Made by a program: the position numbers and the translations under genes. From positions 1 through 64,000 of the forward strand of contig JAJEGH010000037.1 of the NCBI GenBank assembly GCA_022819985.1: 64,000 bases of DNA. The letters run 5' to 3'. This document shows positions 34,208 to 43,177 of the stretch, piece after piece. Position 1 is the first letter of the stretch; each line of letters starts with the position of its first letter. Source of the stretch: Alphaproteobacteria bacterium. GTDB taxonomy: Bacteria; Pseudomonadota; Alphaproteobacteria; Bin65. The notes under the pieces were generated by a model. That model saw only the letters and a list, made by a program, of their open reading frames with translations. It was not told the origin of the DNA and searched no databases.

Positions 34208-35475
34208 CGGAGCTCCGCGATCCTTTTGCCCGCGCCGTCGCGGTTACCGGCATCGGCGCGATCACCTCGCTCGGCCGCGGTGTGGCGGAGAACTGGCGTC
34301 GCCTGACCGCCGGCGAGTCCGGCATCCGCCGCATATCCCGTTTCCCAACCGAGGGCCTGCGCACGCAGATCGCCGGCTGCGTCGATTTCATGGACGTCGA
34401 CCCGGTCACCATCCCGGCGCTCAGCCGGGCGATGGCCGAAGCGGTTACCGACGAGGCCGTAGCCGCGAGCGGCATCGCGGAAGACGGCGCCATCGACGGC
34501 GACCTGTTCCTCGCCGCGCCGCCGATCGAGCATGACTGGGACTCCCGCTTCGACCTGCTCGACACCGTCGATCCCGGCGGCGGACCCTATGCGCGCGGGG
34601 CAGGTGCCGCCGGTACGGACGAGACGCTGCCCTGGCACCGCGAGTTCCTGAACGGCTCGCTGGCCGACCGGCTGGCCGAACGCCACGGCTGCACCGGCTC
34701 GCCGATCACGCTGACGACGGCCTGCGCCTCCGGCGCCTCGGCAATCCAGCTCGGCGTCGAATCGATTCGCCGGGGCGAGCGGCCGGCGGCGCTGTGCATC
34801 GGCACCGACGGCAGCATCAACAGCGAATCCCTGATCCGCTTCGCCCTGCTTTCCGCACTTTCGACCAAGAACGATCCGCCGGAGCAGGCCGCCAAGCCCT
34901 TCTCGCGCAACCGCGACGGCTTCGTCATGGCCGAGGGCGCCGCCGCCCTGGTGCTCGAACATCCCGGGCATGCGAAGGCGAGGGGCGCGCCGGTTCTCGG
35001 CTACATCCTCGGCTGCGGCGAGGCGGCAGACACTTTCCACCGCACGCGCTCGAACCCGGACGGCGGGGCCATTATCCGCTCCATGGCCGGCGCCATCGCC
35101 GACGCCGGGCTGACGCCGGAAGACATCGGCTATATCAACGCCCACGGCACCGGGACGCCGGAGAACGACAAGATGGAGTATCTCGGCATTACCGAGGTGT
35201 TCGGCGCCGGCCGGGAGCGGCTGGCGGTCAGTTCCAACAAGTCGATGATCGGCCACACGCTGACCGCCGCCGGCGCGGTCGAGGCCGTGGCGACGGTGCA
35301 GGCCCTGCGCGAGGGCGTGCTGCCGCCGACGATCAACTACCGCGAGCCGGATCCGAACATCGAGCTGGACGTCGTGCCCAACGAAGCCCGCACGCAGACG
35401 GTCGAATTCGCGCTGTCCAACAGCTTCGGCTTCGGCGGCCAGAATGTCAGCCTCGTGCTGGGCGCGGCGGGGTGA
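34204..35475 (+). CDS. fabF1XL: Beta-ketoacyl-ACP synthase II-type (FabF1XL)
   Basis: A 423-residue ketosynthase with all catalytic residues: Cys174 in TTACASG, His in NAHGTGTPENDKMEY near 313-327 and His in SNKSMIGHTLTAAGAVE near 345-361. KPFSRNRDGFVMAEGAAALVLE and a terminal NSFGFGGQN confirm a complete KAS II fold. It extends the acyl chain on AcpXL together with the degenerate partner, whose stop it overlaps by four bases (ATGA). The zinc dehydrogenase and lpxXL acyltransferase genes that usually continue the cluster are not downstream; the next gene is a sulfatase on the other strand. Confidence 0.9.
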   Translation: MTELRDPFARAVAVTGIGAITSLGRGVAENWRRLTAGESGIRRISRFPTEGLRTQIAGCVDFMDVDPVTIPALSRAMAEAVTDEAVAASGIAEDGAIDGDLFLAAPPIEHDWDSRFDLLDTVDPGGGPYARGAGAAGTDETLPWHREFLNGSLADRLAERHGCTGSPITLTTACASGASAIQLGVESIRRGERPAALCIGTDGSINSESLIRFALLSALSTKNDPPEQAAKPFSRNRDGFVMAEGAAALVLEHPGHAKARGAPVLGYILGCGEAADTFHRTRSNPDGGAIIRSMAGAIADAGLTPEDIGYINAHGTGTPENDKMEYLGITEVFGAGRERLAVSSNKSMIGHTLTAAGAVEAVATVQALREGVLPPTINYREPDPNIELDVVPNEARTQTVEFALSNSFGFGGQNVSLVLGAAG

Positions 35476-35568
35476 ACGGGCGCAGGGCCGGGACGCGAAT
35501 TCTCCCGGCTCCCGCCTCCGCCGGGCGGCTCGGGGACCGGCGCTCCGCGGATTGCCGGATGACGTCGG

Positions 35569-37011
35569 CTATCCCGTCGGCGAATAGCCGAAATCGTACC
35601 CTTTCATGGCCCGCACCGCGTCGGCGCCGCCCAGTTCTTCCAATCGCGCCCGCTGGTCGGCGAAAGCCTGCCTGTTGGCCGTTGCCGGATCGACGAGTTC
35701 GCGCAGGCCGGTCTGCATCGACGCCAGGATTTCCGCCATGGCCGGCTCGGCCGCCAGGTCGCGCTGTTCGTCCGGATCGCCGGACAGGTTGAAGAGCTGG
35801 GGCGGAAATCCCTCGTGATGCACCAGCTTCCAGTCGCCCCGGCGCAGCATGAAGGCGCCGGTCACCGAGCCGCCGTCGTGATACTCGGACAGGACCGGCC
35901 TTGCCGGATCGTCCGGCGCCGCCGCGATCTCCAGCAACGACCGGCCGGGCAGGGGACCGGGAGCCGCCCCGGGAAAAGCCGGTGCGTCGACCGCGTCCAG
36001 TACTGTCGGGAAGACGTCGACCAGCGACACCGGCGTCTCGACTGTCTGGCCCGGCGCAATTCCGGGCCCGGCGAGAAGCGCCGGGATGCCGGCGCTGCCC
36101 TCGAACATCACCTGCTTGGTCCAGAGGCCGAAGTCGCCCAGCATTTCGCCGTGGTCGGACGTGAACAGGATCGTCGTTTCCTCGGCGAATCCTCCGGTCT
36201 CCAGGGCCGCGAGCACCTGTCCGATCAGGTCGTCGACGAAACTGACCAGGCCGAAATAGCTGCGGATCGCGGCGTCGCGCGACGCGGCGTCGAAATGGCG
36301 GTCGTAGTCGAAGAAGCGCAGGGTTTCGGCGAGCGCCGGATGATCGCGCCAGTTGCCCGCATAGGGCTTCGGCGCGGGCAGGTCGGCGTCGGCATAGAGT
36401 TCGAACCACGGCTCCGGCGCGGCCAGCGGGTAATGCGGGCTGACGAAGGAGACGAACAAGGCCCAGGGCGGCCCGCCGGACGCGGCGCGCGCCTCCAGCC
36501 ATTCGGTTGCCGCGTCCGCCACCGCCCGGTCGTAGGCGTGATACCCGGTGTCCATCGCGCCGACCTGTGCCGCCAGTTCCGCTGTCGCCGGGTAATCGCC
36601 CGGCGGATCGCGCAGCAGGCCCGGCGCCCAGCCGATGCCGTCCTTGACGTGCATGGGCCGCAACTCCGGCGCGAAGCCATTGCCGTCCTGCATCCGGCGA
36701 AAGTGCAGCTTGCCGGCGGAGACGGCGTCCATGCCGTGCCGGCGCAGCCGGTGCGCCCAGCTTTCGTGCTGCCCGCGGTAGGGCTGGGCGCTGCTCCAGC
36801 AGCGGATGTCGTGGACATGGCGGCCGGTATGCATCGCCGCGCGGGCCGGCACGCAGATCGGGCTGGCGGTGTAGGCCTGCGAAAAGCGCACGCCGCGGGC
36901 GGCCAGCCGGTCCAGGTTCGGCGTCTGCACGACCGGGTGGCCGGCGCAGCCCAGCGCGTTGCGCGCGAACTCGTCGGCCACGATGAGCAGGAAGTTGCGC
37001 CCGTCCGCCAC
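35569..37011 (-). CDS. Sulfatase (type I, formylglycine)
   Basis: A 480-residue sulfatase. The maturation signature CVPAR sits at 53-57, where Cys53 would be converted to formylglycine by a FGE- or anSME-type enzyme. FLLIVADEFARNALGCAGHP and TPNLDRLAARGVRFSQAY supply the N-terminal metal ligands, and TSDHGEMLGDFGLWTKQ near 284-300 the others. The layout resembles choline-sulfatase and related arylsulfatases. No signal peptide is seen, so it is cytoplasmic and would act on an imported sulfate ester. GTG start. It is divergent from dusA. Confidence 0.9.
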   Translation of the reverse strand: MADGRNFLLIVADEFARNALGCAGHPVVQTPNLDRLAARGVRFSQAYTASPICVPARAAMHTGRHVHDIRCWSSAQPYRGQHESWAHRLRRHGMDAVSAGKLHFRRMQDGNGFAPELRPMHVKDGIGWAPGLLRDPPGDYPATAELAAQVGAMDTGYHAYDRAVADAATEWLEARAASGGPPWALFVSFVSPHYPLAAPEPWFELYADADLPAPKPYAGNWRDHPALAETLRFFDYDRHFDAASRDAAIRSYFGLVSFVDDLIGQVLAALETGGFAEETTILFTSDHGEMLGDFGLWTKQVMFEGSAGIPALLAGPGIAPGQTVETPVSLVDVFPTVLDAVDAPAFPGAAPGPLPGRSLLEIAAAPDDPARPVLSEYHDGGSVTGAFMLRRGDWKLVHHEGFPPQLFNLSGDPDEQRDLAAEPAMAEILASMQTGLRELVDPATANRQAFADQRARLEELGGADAVRAMKGYDFGYSPTG

Positions 37012-37133
37012 GATGCCGTTTCCCGAAATTCCGATTCCGGAAGACCTCCGTGCTCCCGGATCACTGGAACGTCAAGCCGGTCCGGCAGACCGCTGCCTTG
37101 AAACCGCCTTGTCCGGTGAGCATCTTCGGGTTG

Positions 37134-38165
37134 ATGGCGGCGACGGCACTCAAGCGGCAAGCGGCGAATCCGGCGAGCAGGCGCCTCGACCGGCGGCTCA
37201 GCGTGGCGCCGATGATGGACTGCACCGACCGGTTCGACCGCTATTTCCTGCGCCGGATAACCCGCCGCGCCCTGCTCTACACGGAAATGGTGACGACCGG
37301 GGCGATCCTGTACGGCGACCGCGACCGGCTGCTGCGCTTCGATGCGGACGAACATCCCGTCGCCCTGCAGCTCGGCGGTTCCGATCCGGCGGTGCTTGGC
37401 GAATGCGCGCGCATCGGCGCGGACAAGGGCTACGATGAAATCAACCTGAATGTCGGCTGCCCGAGCGACAGGGTGCAGTCCGGCCGTTTCGGCGTCTGCC
37501 TGATGGCCGAGCCGGGCCTAGTGGCCGACGGCGTCCGGGCGATGCGGCAGGCGGCGCCGGTTCCGGTGACGGTCAAGTGCCGGATCGGCATCGACAGCCG
37601 TGACGACTACGGCTTTCTGCGGGATTTCGTCGCCGCGGTCGCCGACGCCAGCTGCCGCACCGTCATCGTCCATGCCCGCACCGCGATCCTCACCGGCTTG
37701 ACGCCGAAGCAGAACCGGGAGATTCCGCCCCTGCGCTACGCGGTGGCGGCGCGCCTCAAGGACGATTTCCCGGACCTCGAAATCGTCCTCAACGGCGGGA
37801 TCGGCAGCCTCGACGAAGCGGAAGCGCATCTCGCGGCCTTCGACGGCGTCATGATCGGCCGTGCGGCCTACCATACGCCCTGGTCGCTCGCCGACGCCGA
37901 CAGACGGCTCTTCGGCGATCCGCCGCCCTGCGCGACGCGCCGGGACGCAGCGCTCGCCATGCTGCCCTATATCGAGCGCGAGACCGCCGCCGGCGTGCCG
38001 CTGCACCGGATCCTGCGTCACATGACCGGCCTGTTCCACGGCGTGCCGGGCGGCCGGGCATGGCGGCGGTATCTGGCGCAGAATGCCCACAAGCCCGGCG
38101 CCGGGCCCGAAGTGCTGCTCGCGGCGCTCGCCTTCACCGAATCCGGTTCGGGGGCGGCGGCATGA
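37134..38165 (+). CDS. dusA: tRNA-dihydrouridine(20/20a) synthase DusA
   Basis: Reduces uridine 20/20a in the tRNA D-loop with FMN and NADPH. The 343-residue protein shows RLSVAPMMDCTDRFDRYFLR near 21-40, TEMVTTGAILYGDRDRLL and LQLGGSDPAVLGECA, all typical of DusA. NLNVGCPSDRVQSGRFGVCLM carries the catalytic cysteine and the DusA-specific segment, with VIVHARTAILTGLTPKQNREIPPL near 178-201. The ATG at 37134 is used because the conserved core starts 20 residues later. It overlaps the penicillin acylase gene by four bases (ATGA). Confidence 0.94.
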   Translation: MAATALKRQAANPASRRLDRRLSVAPMMDCTDRFDRYFLRRITRRALLYTEMVTTGAILYGDRDRLLRFDADEHPVALQLGGSDPAVLGECARIGADKGYDEINLNVGCPSDRVQSGRFGVCLMAEPGLVADGVRAMRQAAPVPVTVKCRIGIDSRDDYGFLRDFVAAVADASCRTVIVHARTAILTGLTPKQNREIPPLRYAVAARLKDDFPDLEIVLNGGIGSLDEAEAHLAAFDGVMIGRAAYHTPWSLADADRRLFGDPPPCATRRDAALAMLPYIERETAAGVPLHRILRHMTGLFHGVPGGRAWRRYLAQNAHKPGAGPEVLLAALAFTESGSGAAA

Positions 38166-40426
38166 CGGCGCCGCGCATTGCCGCCCTGGCGCTCACCGCC
38201 CTGCTGATGGGCTGTTCGGTCTTGCGGCCCCTGCCCGACAAGACGACGCTGGAGGAGCGGCTCGCCGCCTTCCCGACGGAGGGCCTGCCGTTGAAGGCCG
38301 CTGTGACCGTCGACTGGAACGACAACCATATCCCCTTCATCACGGCGCAGCACGACGACGATCTCGCCTTCGCCCTCGGCCTTGTCCACGCCCATCTGCG
38401 GCTTGGCCAGATGGAGGTGCTGCGGCGCGTCGCGGCGGGCCGGATCTCGGAGATGGCCGGGCCGTTGACCGTCGATATCGACCACGCCCTGCGGATTCTG
38501 AATTTCGGCCGCGGCGCCGAGCGGACGCTGGCCGAAATGCCGGCGGCTACGCGAAAATGGATAGACCGGTTTGTCCAGGGAATTAATTACTATCAAAGTA
38601 CGGCGAAGGAACTGCCGCACGAGTATCGTATTTTCGGCTTGGAGCGGGAGCCCTGGACGGCGCGCGACGTGCTGACGGTCGGGCGGATCGCCGGGACGGA
38701 TGTAAACTGGCTGGTCTATTTTCGTCTTCTGAAGCTGCGCAAGCGAAAGGACTGGCCGCAGCTCTGGCAGCGGCTGGCGACGGTCGGCGGCGATTCGATG
38801 CTCAGCTTCGGCTCGGAGGACAGGGCGGGCCGGCTGGAACGCCTGCTCGGCGCTGCGGCCCGCTCCGGCAGCAACTCTTGGGCCGTCGCCGCCCGGCGCA
38901 GCGCGACCGGCGGCGCGCTGATCGCCAACGATCCCCATCTCGGCATCATGATGCCGAACCTGTGGCTGCTCGCCGGTTTCAGGTCCCCCGGCTTCCATGC
39001 CGTCGGCATGATGATCCCGGGCGTGCCCTTCGTCGCGGTCGGCCGCAACGCCGACATCGCCTGGGGCGGCACCAACATGCGCGCGGCGTCGAGCGACCTG
39101 TACGACGTCTCCGCCCTGCCGCCGTCGGCCATCCGCAGCCGGACCGAGGAGATCAAGGTGCGCTGGTGGGCCGACAGCACGGTACAGGTCCGCGAAACCT
39201 CGCTCGGCCCTGTGATTTCCGATGCGCCGCCGCTCGAATGGAAGGGCGGACCGTTGGCGCTGCGCTGGGTCGGCCACGAGCGGGGCGACGAGATCACGGC
39301 GATGGTCAAGGTGATGAAAGCGCGTAATTTCGAGGATTTCCGCCGCGCTTTCGCGAATTTCGCCGTCTCGGCCCAGAACATGATCTATGCCGACCGGTAC
39401 GGGAATATCGGCCAGGTGATGGCGACCGTCCTGCCGATCCGCCCGAAGAGGCTGCCGCCCGATTTCATCCTCGACGTATCGGACGACACCTGGCGCTGGA
39501 AGGGATTTCTGAACGTTCTGCAATTACCGTCAATATATAACCCGACGGCCGGCTTCGTCGCGTCGGCCAACAACAAGCCGGCGGAAGCGACGGTCCCCAT
39601 CGGCCGCTTCTTCTCCGCCGACGACCGCATCGTCCGGATCGGGCAGATGCTGTCCGCCCGGGAAAAGCACGCGATGGCGGATATGAAGGCGATCCAGCTC
39701 GACGTCTATATGGCGTCGTCGGTCGCGGTGCGGGACGCGATCCTCCGGCGCGTCGAAACGCTGGGACTGGCGGAGACGCTGTCGCCGCAGGGCGCCGCAG
39801 TTCTGACGCTGATGCGCGATTGGGACGGGCACTACCGGGCGGCGGACCGCGGCCCGGTCGCCTTCGAACTGGTCTACCGCCATTTCTCGCAATTCCTCGC
39901 CGAGCGGAAGGTCGGCGAGGACCATGCCGAGGCCTATGGCGGCTTCTCCCGGATCAAGCGCATGCTGATCGAGGATTTCGCGGCGCTCGACGACGGTGCG
40001 GCGGCAGGGATGCTGCGCGCCGCCTTCGACGCCGCCGGCGAACGCCTCGGCGATTTCCCGGCCTGGGGCGACATGCACCGGCTCAGCTTGGCGCATCCAC
40101 TGTCCTTCGCGCCGCTGATCGGCGACCGCTACCGCTTCGGCGACCGGCCCGCCGACGGCTCGTCCGATACGTTGATGAAGACCGCCCATAGCCCGAGCGA
40201 CGAGCGCCACAACACGCGCTACGGCCAGCAGGCGCGGCATCTCTCCGACATGGCGGACATGGACGACAACCGCTTCCTGCTGCTCGGCGGCCAGGACGGC
40301 TGGTTCAACAGCTCGACGGCGCTCGACCAGGTGCCGCTCTGGCAGCGCGGCGACTATATCCGCCTGCCGATGCGGGCCGAGAGCGTGAACGCCTGGCGCA
40401 CGCGGACCATGCGCCTCACGCCCTGA
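38162..40426 (+). CDS. Penicillin acylase family lipoprotein (Ntn hydrolase)
   Basis: A 754-residue Ntn-hydrolase precursor. The N terminus is a lipoprotein signal with lipobox LLMGC at 15-19, so the protein should be anchored in the envelope. The autocatalytic cleavage site and nucleophile is Ser237 in GSNSWAV. NDPHLGIMMPNLWLLAGF, GVPFVAVGRNADIAWGGTN and a later SANNKP segment are typical beta-chain features. Relatives cleave acyl-homoserine lactones, beta-lactams or other acyl amides; the substrate is unknown. Three AT-rich rare-codon patches (near 38560-38605, 38698-38735 and 39519-39543) stand out from the 65-70% GC background. Confidence 0.88.
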   Translation: MTAPRIAALALTALLMGCSVLRPLPDKTTLEERLAAFPTEGLPLKAAVTVDWNDNHIPFITAQHDDDLAFALGLVHAHLRLGQMEVLRRVAAGRISEMAGPLTVDIDHALRILNFGRGAERTLAEMPAATRKWIDRFVQGINYYQSTAKELPHEYRIFGLEREPWTARDVLTVGRIAGTDVNWLVYFRLLKLRKRKDWPQLWQRLATVGGDSMLSFGSEDRAGRLERLLGAAARSGSNSWAVAARRSATGGALIANDPHLGIMMPNLWLLAGFRSPGFHAVGMMIPGVPFVAVGRNADIAWGGTNMRAASSDLYDVSALPPSAIRSRTEEIKVRWWADSTVQVRETSLGPVISDAPPLEWKGGPLALRWVGHERGDEITAMVKVMKARNFEDFRRAFANFAVSAQNMIYADRYGNIGQVMATVLPIRPKRLPPDFILDVSDDTWRWKGFLNVLQLPSIYNPTAGFVASANNKPAEATVPIGRFFSADDRIVRIGQMLSAREKHAMADMKAIQLDVYMASSVAVRDAILRRVETLGLAETLSPQGAAVLTLMRDWDGHYRAADRGPVAFELVYRHFSQFLAERKVGEDHAEAYGGFSRIKRMLIEDFAALDDGAAAGMLRAAFDAAGERLGDFPAWGDMHRLSLAHPLSFAPLIGDRYRFGDRPADGSSDTLMKTAHSPSDERHNTRYGQQARHLSDMADMDDNRFLLLGGQDGWFNSSTALDQVPLWQRGDYIRLPMRAESVNAWRTRTMRLTP

Positions 40427-40443
40427 ACCGGGCGCCGCCGGCC

Positions 40444-41268
40444 TTGCGCATCCACCATCGCGAACAGGGCGCCGGGCCGCCGCTCGTCCTGCTGCACAGC
40501 GCCGGCACGGGCGCCTCGCAATGGCGCGGCGTCGCCGACCGGCTGGAGCGCCGGCGGCGCCTCCTCATGCCCAACCTGCGCGGCTACGGCCGTACGCCGG
40601 CGCCGGATCCGGATGCGCCGCCGCTCGACGAAGAGGTTGCCGTGGTGCGCGAGATGGCAGCACTGGCCGGGGCGCCGGTTCATCTGGCCGGCCATTCGCT
40701 CGGCGCGCTGGTCGCGCTGCACCACGCCCTGCGCCATCCGGAGACGGTGGCGGGCCTCACCCTGATCGAGCCGGTGATCGTCGGCATCCTGCACGCGGAC
40801 CTGGCTGGCGGCGACCCGGCGGCCGGGCGCGCCCTGGACGAGATCGGCGCCATGATCGCCGCTTTCCGGCGGGCGATCGCGGCCGGCGACACTGCCGCGG
40901 CCATGCGCGCCTTCACGGAATACTGGGAGGGCCCCGGCGCGTGGGACGGGATTCCCGCGGCAGCCCGGCTGCCCTTCTTCGCCCGGGCGGACAAGATGGC
41001 GGCGGACGTCGACCTCGCCTGGGCCGACCGGACCGGCCGGGCGGCCTTCGGCGCGCTCGGCTGCCCGACGCAGATATTGAGCGCCGAACGCACCACCCCG
41101 GCGGCGCGCGACATGGCGCGGCGCATCGCCGATGCCATCCCCGGCGCGGGCTACGCCGAAATCCCGGGCGCCGGCCACATGGCCCCGGTCACCCACGCCG
41201 AAGCCGTCGCCACGCTGCTGCTGGACTTCGGGGAAAGCGCGCTCGAAGGGTTCGGACGCGCCGGCTAG
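40444..41268 (+). CDS. Alpha/beta hydrolase
   Basis: A 274-residue alpha/beta hydrolase. LVLLHSAGTGASQW near 14-27 carries the oxyanion segment, GHSLGALVALHHAL near 83-96 the serine nucleophile, LIEPVIVG follows, and the C-terminal IPGAGHMAPVTH holds the catalytic histidine. No signal peptide. TTG start 18 bases after the penicillin acylase gene, so probably the same transcript as dusA and that gene. Its stop codon shares CTAG with the stop of the oppositely oriented VapC gene. The substrate is unknown. Confidence 0.85.
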   Translation: MRIHHREQGAGPPLVLLHSAGTGASQWRGVADRLERRRRLLMPNLRGYGRTPAPDPDAPPLDEEVAVVREMAALAGAPVHLAGHSLGALVALHHALRHPETVAGLTLIEPVIVGILHADLAGGDPAAGRALDEIGAMIAAFRRAIAAGDTAAAMRAFTEYWEGPGAWDGIPAAARLPFFARADKMAADVDLAWADRTGRAAFGALGCPTQILSAERTTPAARDMARRIADAIPGAGYAEIPGAGHMAPVTHAEAVATLLLDFGESALEGFGRAG

Positions 41269-41669
41269 AACGGGTTTTCGGTCTCGACGCCGGTCGGCTC
41301 GAAGTCGAAGACATTGCCGGTGACGACGACGGCGTCGTGCACCAGGGCGGTCGCGGCAATCAGGAGGTCGGCGCCGCTATGTCCGAGCCTGGCCGAGAGC
41401 CGCCCCCATATCCGCGCCTCCTCCGGTCCAAAGGGCAGGAGCCGGTCTGCGAACAGGCGAAACGTCCGGTCGGACCAGGCGCGGAGGTCGGCGGCGAATT
41501 CCGGAGCACGGCGCTCCTGCCGGGCAATTCCGCGTTCGATTTCGCCCAGCGTGACGACGCTCAGAAAAAGATCTTCCTCAGGCTTCGATTTCAGCCAGAA
41601 GGAGACCCGTGGCGCGCGCTCCGGGCGGCGCTGCGTCGAAAGCACGTCAGTATCGAGGAGAAAGATCAA
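41265..41669 (-). CDS. PIN-domain toxin (VapC-like)
   Basis: A 134-residue PIN nuclease. FLLDTDVLS near residues 3-11 has the first acidic residue, SVVTLGEIERGI the second acidic cluster, and HSGADLLIAATALVHDAVVVTGNVFDFE the third and fourth. All four catalytic acids appear present, so it is probably an active ribonuclease. The start is a TTG overlapping the antitoxin stop by four bases (TTGA); no ATG exists before the conserved FLLDTD. It belongs to the VapC group paired with Phd-type antitoxins. Confidence 0.87.
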   Translation of the reverse strand: MIFLLDTDVLSTQRRPERAPRVSFWLKSKPEEDLFLSVVTLGEIERGIARQERRAPEFAADLRAWSDRTFRLFADRLLPFGPEEARIWGRLSARLGHSGADLLIAATALVHDAVVVTGNVFDFEPTGVETENPF

Positions 41670-41920
41670 AACTCGACCGGCCTCGGTGCGACCTCGGCGC
41701 GTTCGGTCTCGTCGTACCGGTCCATGCCGGGAAACGCGAGCAGGTGATCGACGAAGGATCCCCGGGACCGTTTCGCATCGGCGAGCAGGCAGCGGTATTG
41801 CGAGGTCGATAGGACGACGACGGCCGGCTTGCCGCGCCGCGTCACCTCCTGCGGTGTGCCGGCGAGGGCGGCGTCGACGACCGCGCTGAACTTGTTCTTG
41901 GCGTCCTGAAGGGTCCACAT
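41666..41920 (-). CDS. Phd/YefM-family antitoxin
   Basis: An 84-residue antitoxin. MWTLQDAKNKFSAVVDAAL near 1-19, then GTPQEVTRRGKPAVVVLSTSQYRCLL, is the Phd/YefM DNA-binding fold. The acidic C-terminal tail (GMDRYDETERAEVAPRPVEF) binds the toxin. It lies upstream of, and overlaps, the PIN toxin. Direct repeats just upstream are candidate operator half-sites. Confidence 0.88.
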   Translation of the reverse strand: MWTLQDAKNKFSAVVDAALAGTPQEVTRRGKPAVVVLSTSQYRCLLADAKRSRGSFVDHLLAFPGMDRYDETERAEVAPRPVEF

Positions 41921-41933
41921 GGCTCGACTCCGG

Positions 41934-41952
41934 TAACTAGCCAGCTAACTGG
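41934..41952 (-). promoter_or_regulatory. Direct repeats upstream of the Phd-type antitoxin
   Basis: TAACTAG (41934-41940) and TAACTGG (41946-41952) repeat with a 12-base period immediately upstream of the antitoxin start at 41920. A weak promoter pair follows on the minus strand, TTGAAA and TATCTG 17 bases apart, at about 41953-41982. Autoregulation by the antitoxin is expected for the family. Confidence 0.4.
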
Positions 41953-42061
41953 ACAGATACGGGATTTCGATCCGAATTTCAAGACGGCCGGCGCGCCTGT
42001 TGCCTGCGGCCACTGCCATCCGTACAACCGGATGGCGAAGCCTATGGGAAGGGACTAGCGT

Positions 42062-43105
42062 ATGACCGGCAGCAGCGCAGGCAGAGCCCTCCACCTTGTC
42101 GGCAGCGCGCCCTATGCGACCGCGGAGGAGACGTTCCGCGCCGTCGCCCTGCATCTGGGGGCGCATCTCGGGCCGCATCTGAAGCGCCTGCCCGACGGCG
42201 AGGTCGGCGAGCGCGACAGCTGGATCAAGTGGCAGCACGCGCGCATCGGCCAGAGCCCGCAGTTCCGGCTCGTCGAGGTCGATCCGGTCTATGTGCCGGT
42301 GCCGCCCTACGCGCTGGTCGAGGGCGTAACGTCGGCCGACGACATCGAACTGCCCGAGCTCGGCTATGCTGACGCGGCCATCGAGTCCTTCGCCGTCTTC
42401 GAAAGGCTGACCGGCGAAGGCGTCATCCCGCCCGGCGTGCGCTTCCAGATCGGCCTGCCGTCGCCGCTCTCGGTTGCGAGCGTCTATGTCGTGCCGCCCT
42501 CGCGCGCCCTGTTCGAGCAGGCCTACGGACGCGCGATGGCGCTGGAGCTGGACCGGATCCTGGCCGCGGTCCCGGCGGAGAGGCTGGCGATCCAGTGGGA
42601 GGCGGCGGTCGAGTTCGCGCTGCTCGAAGGCGTCATGCCCGGCCACCTGGGCGACGATATGCTCGACGGGATCAGCGGGCGGCTGGCCGGGCTGGTCGAT
42701 CTCGTGCCGGCCGGCGCCGAATGCGGCATCCATCTGTGCTACGGCGATTCCGGTCACAAGCATTTCTGCGAGCCGGCCGACGCCGGCCATCTCGCCGCGG
42801 TCGCCAACGGCGTCTCGGCAAAGGCGGCGCGCGCGATCGACTGGCTCCACATGCCGGTGCCGAAGGAGCGCGACGACGACGCCTATTTCGCGCCGCTCGC
42901 CGGCCTCGCCCTCAAGCCCGGCTGCGAACTCTATCTCGGCCTGGTCCACCGCACCGGCGGCATCGACGGCACCCGCCGCCGCATCGCCGCCGCGGAGAAG
43001 GTCGTGCAGGATTTCGGCATCGCCACCGAATGCGGCTTCGGCCGCCGGCCTGCGGAGACGATCCCCGCGCTGCTAAGGCAGCATGCGGAGGTGGTGGCCG
43101 GGTAG
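42062..43105 (+). CDS. UROD/MetE-like fold protein of unknown function
   Basis: A 347-residue TIM-barrel-like protein resembling the C-terminal domain of cobalamin-independent methionine synthase. RLPDGEVGERDSWIKWQ near 42-58 looks like a substrate segment. CGIHLCYGDSGHKHF near 221-235 has the His224-x-Cys226 zinc pattern, and Cys324 in ATECGFGRRP is the second expected cysteine. These fit the MetE zinc ligands, so it may be a zinc-dependent methyl- or alkyl-transferase on a sulfur substrate. It lacks a recognisable folate domain. It stands alone between a toxin-antitoxin pair and a TetR gene, with no helpful neighbours. The fold is moderately sure; the function is not. Confidence 0.72.
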   Translation: MTGSSAGRALHLVGSAPYATAEETFRAVALHLGAHLGPHLKRLPDGEVGERDSWIKWQHARIGQSPQFRLVEVDPVYVPVPPYALVEGVTSADDIELPELGYADAAIESFAVFERLTGEGVIPPGVRFQIGLPSPLSVASVYVVPPSRALFEQAYGRAMALELDRILAAVPAERLAIQWEAAVEFALLEGVMPGHLGDDMLDGISGRLAGLVDLVPAGAECGIHLCYGDSGHKHFCEPADAGHLAAVANGVSAKAARAIDWLHMPVPKERDDDAYFAPLAGLALKPGCELYLGLVHRTGGIDGTRRRIAAAEKVVQDFGIATECGFGRRPAETIPALLRQHAEVVAG

Positions 43106-43177
43106 GGCGACGCTCACTTGCTCTTCTCGACTCGGATCGGCCCGCAGGTCGGATCGAAAATCAATATCGTCAGCAAC

